The notes: generated by a model not told the origin, from the letters alone. A DNA stretch of 64,000 nt from Shinella sp. SUS2 (GCF_001262505.1 NZ_KQ410730.1:1-64000), one strand, 5' to 3'; positions 45,817-54,303 are shown, numbered from the stretch's first letter. Made by a program: numbers and translations.

Positions 45817-47043
45817 TCAGTCATCCCCGACCGCCCGTCCCCGCTCCAGCGCCTGCAGCATTGGATAGATGCTGAACGCCCCACGGCCGGCCTTTTCGGT
45901 GAGATCGCGGAGATAACCGCCGGGCGAGCGAATGGCTTCACCCCGTTGCAGGAGCGCGGCGATCACCACCGCGGCCGCCTGTTCGCCCATCGCGGCCTTG
46001 GCCTTGCGCCAGGCATCAGGCGAAATGCCGAGCATCGAGCGCACGAGGTCGGCCGCTGCCAGGAGATCGGCCCAGCTGGTAACGCCATCTCGTCCGTAAT
46101 CGGCGATATCGGGGCAAAGTTTGACCAGCCGAGCAAGGCTGATCGCCATCTTCTGCTCCGGTGCCGGCCGTGCCTCGTTCACCGCCTTCGCCTTTTGAGT
46201 TTCTCGGCTATAGGATTCAAGTTTTTGGTCTGTGTTTGAATTCTGTATATGCTGCTCAGTCTGAAGGTCACTGCCGCTCAATTCTTCTTCCGAAAGGCTT
46301 GAGAGATAAGCGTTTTCCACTTTGGCCCGAAGATGCAGCAAGGCCTCTCGCCGATCGGCCAGGAGATCGCGGGCAGCGCGGCGGCCAAGCCCGGCAGCAA
46401 GCTGTGCAAGACGTGCGGCGTAATCCAGCCAGTCGCCAGCCCTGCCCTCCTCCAGGGCCGTGGCAACGATCTTGGCGATGTCACGCTGGTGCAGCGTCAC
46501 CTCGCCGCGCAGGGCCCGCTGGGCGCGATCCTCTGCCCGCACGGTCTCTGCCGCCTCGAAAATCTCGCCGGCCCGCAGCGCCAGCGGCGCCAGGTCGAAG
46601 CCGAAGGCATCCTCCAGCGCGCCCGCCTCGTCCCGGCGGCAGAAGCGCTTGCCGTTGGCGCTGTCGCGGCGGAAGATCATGCCGGCCTCGACGAGCGCTA
46701 CGATATGGCGCCGGATTGTCGCCGGGGCCATGCCACGCGCGCGCAGCGAAAGCTCGCGATTGGAAGGAAAGACGATGATCGGCGCCGTGCCGTCGAGCTC
46801 GCGCTCCGTGGCGAAGGAGACGAGCGCCTCCAGCACGCTGATCGTGCGGTCGCCGATGCCGTAGACCCGGCGGGCTTCCGTCACGGCGCGCATGAGCTGC
46901 CATTTGTCGGCGCGCCCGGTGTCGTTGCCGCCTTCGCCGGCACGCAGCTTCTCCTGTCGCTCCGTTGTCGCGCGCTGCCTCAGGAAAAGGCGCGCACTCA
47001 TCCGTCCGCCGCCAAAAGGCGTCGTTGCAATCTGCTCCATCAT
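45817..47043 (-). CDS. repC: Plasmid replication initiator RepC
   Basis: A 408-residue RepC, the replication initiator of repABC replicons. Recognisable segments are the N-terminal DKWQLMRAVTEARRVYGIGDRTISVLEALVSF, the FPSNRELSLRARGMAPATIRRHI winged-helix-like region and the C-terminal YGRDGVTSWADLLAAADLVRSMLGIS. The start at 47043 has GGGGA seven bases upstream. Its synthesis is expected to be limited by the counter-transcribed RNA located between repB and repC. An AT-rich tract within the gene is the likely origin. Confidence 0.95.
   Translation of the reverse strand: MMEQIATTPFGGGRMSARLFLRQRATTERQEKLRAGEGGNDTGRADKWQLMRAVTEARRVYGIGDRTISVLEALVSFATERELDGTAPIIVFPSNRELSLRARGMAPATIRRHIVALVEAGMIFRRDSANGKRFCRRDEAGALEDAFGFDLAPLALRAGEIFEAAETVRAEDRAQRALRGEVTLHQRDIAKIVATALEEGRAGDWLDYAARLAQLAAGLGRRAARDLLADRREALLHLRAKVENAYLSSLSEEELSGSDLQTEQHIQNSNTDQKLESYSRETQKAKAVNEARPAPEQKMAISLARLVKLCPDIADYGRDGVTSWADLLAAADLVRSMLGISPDAWRKAKAAMGEQAAAVVIAALLQRGEAIRSPGGYLRDLTEKAGRGAFSIYPMLQALERGRAVGDD
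46195..46325. other. AT-rich tract inside repC, candidate origin of replication
   Basis: In repABC plasmids studied so far oriV lies inside repC in an AT-rich segment. Here 46201-46260 has 23 G+C of 60 bases by my count, well below the surrounding coding DNA. The encoded peptide (around SDLQTEQHIQNSNTDQKLES) is a polar linker, compatible with a sequence kept for its DNA function. Confidence 0.55.
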
Positions 47044-47177
47044 TGTCGGGTCCCCTTTTCCGAGGCAAGGAGGTCCCGTCAACGCCGGCCATCAGGCAGA
47101 CGAAGGTCTTCGTTTCGCGCGGCTACAGGGCCGGACGACTCTTGACTTTGACTGTTGGAAGTGATTCTCTCGAATTG

Positions 47178-47226
47178 CTACATAGAAGAGGGCTTCCGAA
47201 ATGGTGACGTTTTGGGGGCCTTTTTT
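47178..47226 (+). ncRNA. Counter-transcribed RNA (incA/ctRNA) of the repABC operon
   Basis: In the repB-repC gap, on the strand opposite repABC, GGCTTCCGAAA pairs with TTTTGGGGGCC (including G-U pairs) to form an 11-pair stem ending in a run of six T at about 47221-47226, a clear intrinsic terminator. Upstream lie TTGACT hexamers at 47142 and 47148 as possible -35 elements. Position, orientation and size fit the antisense RNA that represses RepC in repABC plasmids. The 5' end is approximate. Confidence 0.75.
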
Positions 47227-47304
47227 CTTGTCTCCGCGTATCCTTCCGCTGGTTTCTCAGGTGTTTGCCAGCCGCTCACGCGGCCGAATCAGGTGTTTAC
47301 CTGC

Positions 47305-48381
47305 TCAGTCCTTCCCCGCCTTTTCGGCAAGAAAGACCGCATAATCCTCCCGCAGGCGGCTCTTCAGCGCCGCGATGAAGGCCGGATCGACATCTTTTGC
47401 GAAGGAAAGGCGCACCGCCTTGCCCTTGCGCTCGACCGTGGCAAGCAGCGCGCCGTCAGCCCGGACGATCTCCTCAGCAGCAGCCGGCGCCTTCTGCGCC
47501 GGGCGCAGCAGGCGGTCAAACAGCATCTGGAAGCGCTCGTCGCTCGCTGCCGCCGCAAAGCGCGCGGAGGTCGTCTCGTCGTCCGCCTTCTCGATCTCCG
47601 CTCCGTTGCCGTTCGCAAACAGCGCGCCGAGCGCCATCCAGCGCTCGCGCCCCGCCTTCGGCGCCGGGCCGATCGCGCGGATAAAGCGCAGCGGCACCGC
47701 ATCAGCCACCTGCAGCAGCCGCGACAGTTCGCTCTTCTGCACCGCCAGCGCATCGCAGACGAGCCGGCGCTCGAAACTGCGGCCGACAAGCGTATGGGCA
47801 AAGAGGGCGCGCTCGATGAAGCTCAGATTGCGCCGCTCGGCATTTTCCTTGCCCTGGGCGAGCACCAGCTCGTCATCGGTGAGCGGCCGCACGACCGCCT
47901 TGACCTTGACGCCGAGACGGCGGGCCGCCTTCAGGCGGCGGTGACCGTAGGCAACCTGGTAGCGGCCTTCGCTCTCGCCTGCCCCATCCGTGGCTGAGGA
48001 CGGGCGCACGAGGATGGGCACCTGCTGGCCGTTCTCGCGCATGCTTTCGACGAGCGCAAGAAAGTCCGGATCGTCGCGCTCCTCGTCGGAGAGACGGTCG
48101 CTGACGAAGGAGACGTCGATCCGCCCGGTATCGAGCGAGACGATGCGCTCGCCCTCTTCCAGAGCCTGGCGCAGCACCCGTGCCTCCTCCGCCTCGCGGG
48201 TGATGGAGGACAGCGTGAGCCCCATCGCCTTGACGGCGCCGGAGGACGTGCGCCCCGGCGTGGCGGGCGTCTCGGCGACGGGGAGCGATTTCGTCTCGGG
48301 CGCGCGCTCCGCGCCGGCGGGCAGGATATCCCCGCCGAACAGCGCCTTGATCGAGTTCTTGCGGTCGCGGCCGGTCATCAT
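47305..48381 (-). CDS. repB: Plasmid partitioning protein RepB
   Basis: A 358-residue ParB-like centromere-binding protein. The N-terminus DRKNSIKALFGGDI is typical of RepB; the ParB domain shows VPILVRPS...YQVAYGHRRLKAARRLGVKVKAVVR and a helix-turn-helix around LVCDALAVQKSELSRLLQVADAVP. Its ATG overlaps the repA stop codon. It should bind the palindromic parS-like sites upstream of repA. Confidence 0.95.
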   Translation of the reverse strand: MMTGRDRKNSIKALFGGDILPAGAERAPETKSLPVAETPATPGRTSSGAVKAMGLTLSSITREAEEARVLRQALEEGERIVSLDTGRIDVSFVSDRLSDEERDDPDFLALVESMRENGQQVPILVRPSSATDGAGESEGRYQVAYGHRRLKAARRLGVKVKAVVRPLTDDELVLAQGKENAERRNLSFIERALFAHTLVGRSFERRLVCDALAVQKSELSRLLQVADAVPLRFIRAIGPAPKAGRERWMALGALFANGNGAEIEKADDETTSARFAAAASDERFQMLFDRLLRPAQKAPAAAEEIVRADGALLATVERKGKAVRLSFAKDVDPAFIAALKSRLREDYAVFLAEKAGKD

Positions 48382-49595
48382 GTGCGACCCCATGCGCTGT
48401 GAACGAGCTGTTCGATTTCCTGGTTGACCGCCTCAAGCGAATCCATCGCCCGGTCATAGGTCCCGCGGGAAAAATTCTCTCGGCCGACCTCGTAGAGCGT
48501 CTGTTTGGTGAGGCCGGCATCGGAGACGGCGGTGGATTTCAGCATGGTCGAGGTCAGGACGCGGTTGCCGAAGAGCGAGCGCAGGAAGCCGACGATCTGC
48601 GCCTGCGGCCCGTCATGCGGCTCGTAGCGGGTAACGAGATAGCGCAGGAAATCGAAATTGAGCTGGCCGCCCGCCTCGCGCACCACGCCGAGCAGATCCG
48701 AGGTCATGAACAGGAACTGGCTCATCGAGGCAACGTCGAGCATCTGCGGATGCACGGTGACGATGACCGAGGTGGAGGCGCAGAGCGCCGAGAGCGTGAG
48801 ATAACCGAGCTGCGGCGGGCAATCGATGACGACGACGTCGTAGTCGTCGGCGACCGAAGCGAGCGCCGCCTGCACGCGGGTGAAGAACAGGCCGTGCGCC
48901 TCCCCTGCCCGGCGCTCGGCAAGCGCACGCGGTGTCGCATGCTCGAATTCCTGCAGTTCCAGATTGCCCGGCACGAGATCGAGATTGTGGAAATAGGTTT
49001 TTCGAACGATGGCGGACAGCGGACGGGCTTCGCCGTCATAGCGGATCGCGCCGTAGATCGTGTCGTTGCCGGCAAGGTCGAGTTCCGGCTGATAGCCGAA
49101 GAGCGCCGAGAGCGAGGCCTGCGGGTCGAGGTCGATGGCAAGCACCCGGTGGCCGGTCATGGCGAGATGCTGGGCCAGATGCACCGTGGACGTCGTCTTG
49201 CCGGAGCCGCCCTTGAAATTGGTGACCGAGATGATCTGCAGATGTTCGCCACGCGCCGGATCGCGCCACTTCACATAGGAACGGGCCTTTGCCGCATTGC
49301 CCTTGGCGCGCGCCTGTTCGGCGAGGTGATGGCGCAGTGCATCGATATCGGCGAGCGAATACATGCGCCGGCCGCCCGGACCGGTCGCCAGTTCCGGCCC
49401 CTCGCCCGCCAGCGATATCTGCCTGAGATAGCCGTCCGAAACGCCGATCAGCCGCGCCGCCTCGCCCGAGGTGAAGCTGCGCAGCGTCTTCTGCGAGGTC
49501 GGCGGAAACAGCCGGTCGCGCATGGCCTGGAGCTGCACGGACAGCGCCTGTGCGTCTTCCGCAATGGTTTCGTCGGCCGGGCGAAGCGTCGACAT
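48378..49595 (-). CDS. repA: Plasmid partitioning ATPase RepA
   Basis: A 405-residue ParA-type ATPase and autorepressor of the repABC operon. The deviant Walker A is FKGGSGKTTSTVHLAQ, Walker A' DLDPQASLSALFG and Walker B VVIDCPPQLGYL. An N-terminal winged-helix region (FTSGEAARLIGVSDGYLRQI) binds DNA. The start at 49595 with GGAG five bases upstream gives the usual length; 49631 with GGAG is the alternative. Confidence 0.95.
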   Translation of the reverse strand: MSTLRPADETIAEDAQALSVQLQAMRDRLFPPTSQKTLRSFTSGEAARLIGVSDGYLRQISLAGEGPELATGPGGRRMYSLADIDALRHHLAEQARAKGNAAKARSYVKWRDPARGEHLQIISVTNFKGGSGKTTSTVHLAQHLAMTGHRVLAIDLDPQASLSALFGYQPELDLAGNDTIYGAIRYDGEARPLSAIVRKTYFHNLDLVPGNLELQEFEHATPRALAERRAGEAHGLFFTRVQAALASVADDYDVVVIDCPPQLGYLTLSALCASTSVIVTVHPQMLDVASMSQFLFMTSDLLGVVREAGGQLNFDFLRYLVTRYEPHDGPQAQIVGFLRSLFGNRVLTSTMLKSTAVSDAGLTKQTLYEVGRENFSRGTYDRAMDSLEAVNQEIEQLVHSAWGRT

Positions 49596-49708
49596 GGATT
49601 CTCCAAGGGCTGTGTGCGACGGCTTGGCCATCGGCAGTCTCCGTTCATTTCCCGATCCGCGGCCCCTCATGGTCCGGCAGACCGGCTTGCCTATAGTTTC
49701 TCCGATTC

Positions 49709-49734
49709 TCACCCCCGGGGATATGCGGGGGTGA
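49709..49734 (-). promoter_or_regulatory. Hairpin in the repA leader
   Basis: TCACCCCCG (49709-49717) pairs with CGGGGGTGA (49726-49734), a perfect 9-bp stem with an 8-base loop, about 115 bases upstream of repA. It could regulate the leader transcript or be a RepA operator; no function can be assigned. Confidence 0.45.
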
Positions 49735-50025
49735 AGAAATCTACAGAGGCTTTCGGCAGTTACGGCGAAAATCACAATCTTCGCCCGGTTCCGTAAGAGA
49801 CGGTGGGACAGGTTCCGAGTCGCGTCAAGCGTTTTTTGGTTAACGACGCCCTGGCGGGTGAGGGCCGGAATCCCGCGGAATCAGGACTCTGGCGGTTCCC
49901 GGCGGCGCGTCATCCACCGGATTCTGACTCCGTCTCGCGCAAGGTCGGAGGCGCTTTGCGCCGGGCCGCAGCCGAATCGTCAGCCACGCCTGCCGATTCT
50001 CGTTCCCACCTTGCTCAAGGGCTCC

Positions 50026-50041
50026 GTTGACAGCTGTCAAC
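50026..50041. promoter_or_regulatory. parS-like site 1
   Basis: The perfect 16-bp palindrome GTTGACAGCTGTCAAC, which fits the GTTnnCnGCnnnnAAC pattern of repABC centromere sites. It lies about 430 bases upstream of repA and is the first of three. Confidence 0.8.
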
Positions 50042-50132
50042 CGCGCGATCCATCAGCATCATGAATCGATGAGCAGCCATCGATTCCAAAAATGCGTTGG
50101 ACGGGATTCGCCCTGCCGGCGAGACTCGCCCC

Positions 50133-50390
50133 ATGGACGAGACGAGGTCAAGCCATTTCGAACGCCGGGACGCGACCCGCAACATGCAGCGCTTCTACCG
50201 TCTGACGGTAACGCGGGATCTTTTCGGCACCGTGCTACTGGTACGCGAATGGGGGCGCATCGGCGTCTATGCCCGCGAGCGCAGGGAGGCGAAGAAGAAT
50301 CTTGCCGCCGCCTGCCGGGATGCGGACCGGCTGGCGGTGCAGAAACAGCGGCGGGGCTACAGGCTCATCGAGGCCGATGGCGGGCGTTGA
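50133..50390 (+). CDS. Small WGR-domain protein
   Basis: An 85-residue protein made almost entirely of a WGR domain: FYRLTVTRDLFGTVLLVREWGRIG, then a basic helix RERREAKKNLAAACRDADRLAVQKQRRGY. WGR domains bind nucleic acid and are common as short proteins on rhizobial plasmids. The start at 50133 is more likely than 50097. Its TGA stop lies inside parS-like site 2, and the gene sits between two parS sites, so a link to replicon maintenance is possible. Confidence 0.75.
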   Translation: MDETRSSHFERRDATRNMQRFYRLTVTRDLFGTVLLVREWGRIGVYARERREAKKNLAAACRDADRLAVQKQRRGYRLIEADGGR

Positions 50391-50401
50391 CAGCTGTCAA
50401 C
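50386..50401. promoter_or_regulatory. parS-like site 2
   Basis: A second perfect copy of GTTGACAGCTGTCAAC, 360 bases from site 1. The TGA within it (50388-50390) is the stop codon of the WGR gene. Confidence 0.8.
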
Positions 50402-50660
50402 ACACCGGCTGCCGGGCGAGGTGAGACGTGGACGAGATGCCGGCCCCGATACGCGGCGTTGACGATGCCGGTAGTGGCGTTCCGCCATTCGCCGACCCGC
50501 CGATTTGACATTCCGGAACCCTACGCGCGTACAGCAACACCCGCCAACGCGCTCCAGCATTCGCCCGCGCATCGCAGCGATGACCAGCGGGGCCGCATCC
50601 TTCTTCCTGTCCTGTGCCGGCAGCTCCAGCCCCTCGGCAACGAGCGCTTCCTTGTCGGAG

Positions 50661-50754
50661 GCGTGGGGGCATAGGGGCATAGGGGCGTAGGGGCGTAGGG
50701 GCGTAGGGGCGTAGGGGCGTAGGGGCGTAGGGGCGTAGGGGCGTAGGGGCGTGG
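50661..50754. repeat. Octanucleotide tandem repeat (GCGTAGGG)
   Basis: An uninterrupted array of an 8-bp unit, about 11.75 copies: one GCGTGGGG, two GCATAGGG, eight GCGTAGGG and a final partial unit. It lies between parS-like sites 2 and 3. A peptide of PYAPTPLR type on the minus strand is only a by-product of the repeat. Confidence 0.95.
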
Positions 50755-50765
50755 ATCATCATTTG

Positions 50766-50781
50766 GTTGCCAGCTGTCAAC
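50766..50781. promoter_or_regulatory. parS-like site 3 (one mismatch)
   Basis: GTTGCCAGCTGTCAAC differs from sites 1 and 2 at one base, breaking the symmetry in one arm. It is 380 bases from site 2, just after the octanucleotide array. Confidence 0.65.
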
Positions 50782-51064
50782 TCGGCACGGCCACGATGGG
50801 AGCAGTACGCCAGGCTGGCAGGCGCGTCCGATGGTGTAAAGCGCCAGCACCATGGTCGGGTCGACCATTCCGGCAGACCCGCCCGACCGCCACGTCGCAG
50901 AGGGCGCCAAACCGCGATGTGCCGCTCGGGCCCCCAGCCGCCCGGGACAGCCGCGTGGCACTCCTTACCGCAACGCAGAGCAAGCAATGGAGGAAAACAG
51001 GCGCGGCAATGGATGGCACTCCGGGAACGGCGCAGAATGCCGGCATGCAAGGGTACCGAAAAAA
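50782..51064. other. Gap between parS site 3 and hipB
   Basis: About 280 bases with no convincing gene. Short high-GC frames occur on both strands but lack ribosome sites and protein features. Confidence 0.4.
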
Positions 51065-51143
51065 GCGGAATCCCGCTCTCTGCGCCAGGAAAAGCGGAAT
51101 TCCGCTTTTTTGTAAGCCCGTTCCATGATATGCGGAAATCCGC
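51065..51143 (+). promoter_or_regulatory. Three operator palindromes before hipBA
   Basis: Three related sites precede hipB: GCGGAATCCCGC (51065-51076), GCGGAATTCCGC (51094-51105, inside the perfect 20-bp palindrome AAAAGCGGAATTCCGCTTTT) and GCGGAAATCCGC (51132-51143). Spacings are 29 and 38 bases. They are likely HipB binding sites for cooperative autorepression. Confidence 0.75.
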
Positions 51144-51172
51144 TTGTTTTGCAGCAAAGAGCGTCTTTCCGC

Positions 51173-51514
51173 ATGAAATCCTCCGTCGCCGAAAATCTGG
51201 GCGCGCAGCTGCGCCGCACCCGCAAGAGCCGCGACCTCACCCAGCCGGCGCTGGCGGCGCGGCTGGGGCGGGATCGGGCGCGCATTTCGGAGCTGGAGCG
51301 TGACCTCATCCAGGGACGTCTCGGGCGCGACCGGCTGGCGCTGCTCCTGGAGATCTGCGACGCGCTCGACCTTTCGCCCGTGCTGGTGCCGGCCGAACGG
51401 CTGGCGGCGGTGCAGGCCCTGCTGGCGCCCACCGGACCGAAAGAAGACGCCGCGCGCCCGGACGGCACCGCCTTCGACGACGTCTTCATCGACCTTGCCG
51501 ACGGAGAAGCGTAA
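51173..51514 (+). CDS. hipB: HipB-like antitoxin
   Basis: A 113-residue XRE-type helix-turn-helix protein: LGAQLRRTRKSRDLTQPALAARLGRDRARISELERDL. It is followed directly by hipA (TAATG overlap). HipB antitoxins bind the kinase and repress the operon. The start at 51173 lies 29 bases past the last operator palindrome; the frame is open further upstream through the operators, so a longer form is unlikely. Confidence 0.87.
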   Translation: MKSSVAENLGAQLRRTRKSRDLTQPALAARLGRDRARISELERDLIQGRLGRDRLALLLEICDALDLSPVLVPAERLAAVQALLAPTGPKEDAARPDGTAFDDVFIDLADGEA

Positions 51515-52794
51515 TGGCACGCGCGGCGGTGCTCGGGGTGCACCTCCTTGATCCCGTGGGCCGGCCCCGGCGGGTCGGCATCCTGTCGCGCGACGGGGAG
51601 GGGGCGACGGCCTTTATCGTCGACGAGGCCTATCTGCGCGATCCGGCGCGGCCGGTGCTGAGCCTCGGCTGGCAGGTGCCGGGCGACGAGGCGGCGACGC
51701 GCGGCCGGCTTGCCGCACGCGGCGACAAGATCGGCCTCAACGGTCACCTGCCGCCGTGGTTTGCCGGTCTCCTGCCCGAGGGAGCGCTGCGCGACCTCGT
51801 GCTCGCCGAGATGGGCCCGGGCCGGCACGACCAGTTCGATCTCCTGACGCGGCTCGGCGGCGACCTGCCGGGCGCCGTGCTGGTGACATCAGAGACGGCG
51901 CCGCCCGAGACCGCCGGTCCCCTCCATCTCGAACGGTTCGCCGGGCTGGACCTGCCGCAGCCGGAAGGACTGGTCAAATTCTCACTGGCCGGCGTGCAGC
52001 TGAAATTCTCCGCCGCCCCCGCCGGCGCCCGGCTGACCGTGCCGGCGCGGGGCGGGGAGGGACGGGCGATCCTCAAGGTGCCCACGGCGCGCTATCCCGG
52101 CCTGCCGGAGGCCGAATTCGCCGCCATGACGCTCTGCCGGATGATCGGCGTGACGACGGCCGATTGCCGGCTCGTGCCGGTGGGGGAGATCGACGGCCTG
52201 CCTGCCGGCCTGCTTTCGGGTGGCGCGATGGCGCTCGCCGTCGACCGCTTCGACCGGCCGGGGGAGGGGGAGCGCCTGCACATGGAGGATGCCGGCCAGG
52301 TCGTCGGCGCCGTGGGCGAGCGCAAATACACGATGGCGACCTACGAGACTATCCTCAACATGATCCGCCGCTTCAGCACCGACTGGCGTGCCGACGTGCT
52401 GGAGGGCATCCGCCGCATCGTCGCCGACGTGCTTATCGGCAATGGCGACAACCATTTGAAGAACTGGTCCTTCCTGTTTCCGGGAGGCGGGGCTGTACGG
52501 CTGTCGCCGGCCTACGACATCGTGCCGACCGTGCTCTTTGCGCCCGACGACCAGCTGGCGCTGCGCTTCGTCGGCACCCACGGCTTTTCCGCCGTCACCC
52601 TGCGCCGCTTTCGCCGCGTCGCGGACTTCCTCGGGCTCGATCCGGACTGGATCGAGCGGGAGGTGCGCGACACCGTGCTGATGGCACTCGATCTCTGGCC
52701 CGAAGCGCTGAGGGCGCATCTTGGCGCACCGCAGGCGGACCGCCTGATTGCGCGGCTCGAGACGCTGGCGCTGGTTGAGGAAGCGCGGGGTTGA
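51514..52794 (+). CDS. hipA: HipA-like serine/threonine kinase toxin
   Basis: A 426-residue HipA kinase. Motifs are LPEGALRDLV, the ATP-binding SLAGVQLKFS, HMEDAGQV, the catalytic loop IGNGDNHLKNWSF and the metal-binding Asp in LSPAYDIVPT. HipA toxins phosphorylate aminoacyl-tRNA synthetases such as GltX and cause dormancy. All key residues seem intact. On a plasmid, the pair may stabilise inheritance. Confidence 0.9.
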   Translation: MARAAVLGVHLLDPVGRPRRVGILSRDGEGATAFIVDEAYLRDPARPVLSLGWQVPGDEAATRGRLAARGDKIGLNGHLPPWFAGLLPEGALRDLVLAEMGPGRHDQFDLLTRLGGDLPGAVLVTSETAPPETAGPLHLERFAGLDLPQPEGLVKFSLAGVQLKFSAAPAGARLTVPARGGEGRAILKVPTARYPGLPEAEFAAMTLCRMIGVTTADCRLVPVGEIDGLPAGLLSGGAMALAVDRFDRPGEGERLHMEDAGQVVGAVGERKYTMATYETILNMIRRFSTDWRADVLEGIRRIVADVLIGNGDNHLKNWSFLFPGGGAVRLSPAYDIVPTVLFAPDDQLALRFVGTHGFSAVTLRRFRRVADFLGLDPDWIEREVRDTVLMALDLWPEALRAHLGAPQADRLIARLETLALVEEARG

Positions 52795-52800
52795 CCCTCC

Positions 52801-52836
52801 TCCCCTCTCCTCCCCGCGGCAGGGGAGGGGAGGGGA
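52801..52836 (+). terminator. Purine/pyrimidine hairpin after hipA
   Basis: TCCCCTCTCCTCCCC (52801-52815) pairs with GGGGAGGGGAGGGGA (52822-52836), 15 pairs including one U-G, around a six-base loop. It starts six bases after the hipA stop. No T-run follows. Confidence 0.55.
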
Positions 52837-52850
52837 GGGCGCGCTCAGAG

Positions 52851-52879
52851 CAGTTCCGCTTTTCCCTGACAAACTCTAG
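52851..52879 (-). repeat. Dispersed intergenic repeat A, partial copy 3
   Basis: Only the right-hand end of the element is present (ending TTTTCCCTGACAAACTCTAG). As at 33687, the CTCTAG end supplies the stop codon of the minus-strand gene, here the FAD oxidoreductase. Confidence 0.7.
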
Positions 52880-54303
52880 CCGTGCGCACGCACCCGCGCG
52901 GCGGGGAGGCTGGCGGCGATTGCGCGGGCGACGAGCACGGCGTGCTCCGTCACCTGCGGCAGGCCCATCAGCTCGCCGAACGTGCCGCGCGCCAGCGGGC
53001 CGGCAACGAAGAGCGCGTCGGAAGGCCGGCCGCTGGCGGCAATGCTGCGGCTTTGCTCATCGACCAGCAGGCCAAGACCCACCGGGTCCGCCCGCACATG
53101 GCCCGCGGCGGCAAGACCGGAGAGATAGGGCTGGCTTTCCAGCACCGCCTCGTGGCCCGGCCCCGTCGTCACCACCACCGCATCGAAACGGCCGTCTTCG
53201 AAGCCTCCGCCGTGCCGCAGGCGCAGGCGCACGGCAAGGCCGCCCGCAGCGTCGTGTTCGGCTGCCGCAATCGAGCCGGCGCGAAAGGCGAGCGTTCCCT
53301 CGGCAAGGCGCTGCTCCAGCACCGCTTCCACCTGCGGGGCGATGCGGAAGCGGTGTGCATCCCAATAGGGCCGCAGGAAGCGCAGGAGCCGCCGCTGCTC
53401 GGCGAGGGGCAGCGCGCGCCAGATCGTACCGCCCTCCGCCCGTACCCGGTCGATGACCGCATGCCAGCCGACGCCCTGCGCCCCGGCCTCGGCGACGGTC
53501 TGGCGGATCCGGCGGAGCAGGGCGCGCGCCGAGCGGGCGGGCGGGGCGGTGAAATTGCCGAACGGCGCAGGCGCGGCAAGATCGTGCCCGCGGGCACGCA
53601 GGCCCCGGCGCGAGACGGCGGTGATGAGGCCGCGATGCCCGCGGGCATCGAGTGCGGCGATCACATCCGCCGCGGTGAGGCCGGCACCGACGACGAGAAC
53701 CCGGTCGAGCGCCCCGATGCGCCGGAGCGCGCCGGGCACGGTGGCATCTGGGATGTAGCCCGGATGTCCGGCGAGGGCACGCGCCAGCACGGCCGGGGCG
53801 CGCGGCGCCGGGTGGGTCGTGGCGATGACGACGGTGTCGGCGAAGAGCACCGTGCCGTCGGCGGCCGCGATGCGCCAGTCGCCGCCCTCCTGCCGGGTCA
53901 TCGCAGCGACGCGGCCGCGATGGTGCTCCACCGCCCCGCTGGCGAGGAGCGGTGCGAGCTGGTTGGCGACGTAGCGGCCGAAGGCCGAGCGACGGGTGAA
54001 GACATGGCCGTCCGCCGTCTCGGCATCGGGGTCCGTCGCAAGATAGCCGGTCACCCGCAGCCAGCGGGCGAAATGCTCGCCATCCTCCGGCAAAAGCGAC
54101 ATGCGCGCGGCCGGCACATTGATGCGGTTGACCGGTTCGTCCGTGTCATAGGCAAGGCCGCCACCGAGCCGGGCGCGGGGCTCAAACACGACGATGCGCG
54201 CCGCATGCGCCGGCAGCGCGCGCGCCAGGTGGTAGGCGACCGCCGCGCCGCTGAAGCCGCCACCGACGATCGCCACGACCGGGAGGAAGGATGAGGTGCT
54301 CAT
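52876..54303 (-). CDS. FAD/NAD(P)-binding oxidoreductase
   Basis: A 475-residue flavoprotein with an N-terminal dinucleotide fold VAIVGGGFSGAAVAYHLARAL and a second nucleotide fold VLVVGAGLTAADVIAALDARG. This matches the FAD-NAD(P)-binding family often annotated as hydroxyacylglutathione-associated or siderophore-type N-hydroxylase-like proteins; no specific reaction can be given. It lies 9 bases after the alpha/beta hydrolase gene and is probably co-transcribed with it. Confidence 0.78.
   Translation of the reverse strand: MSTSSFLPVVAIVGGGFSGAAVAYHLARALPAHAARIVVFEPRARLGGGLAYDTDEPVNRINVPAARMSLLPEDGEHFARWLRVTGYLATDPDAETADGHVFTRRSAFGRYVANQLAPLLASGAVEHHRGRVAAMTRQEGGDWRIAAADGTVLFADTVVIATTHPAPRAPAVLARALAGHPGYIPDATVPGALRRIGALDRVLVVGAGLTAADVIAALDARGHRGLITAVSRRGLRARGHDLAAPAPFGNFTAPPARSARALLRRIRQTVAEAGAQGVGWHAVIDRVRAEGGTIWRALPLAEQRRLLRFLRPYWDAHRFRIAPQVEAVLEQRLAEGTLAFRAGSIAAAEHDAAGGLAVRLRLRHGGGFEDGRFDAVVVTTGPGHEAVLESQPYLSGLAAAGHVRADPVGLGLLVDEQSRSIAASGRPSDALFVAGPLARGTFGELMGLPQVTEHAVLVARAIAASLPAARVRAHG

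Noticed and set aside
50661..50754. Possible CRISPR array
   Set aside because: The 8-bp units are contiguous with no spacers and no cas genes are present.
50397..51050. Minus-strand frame with PYAPTPLR peptide repeats
   Set aside because: The peptide repeat comes only from the octanucleotide array; there is no ribosome site or domain.
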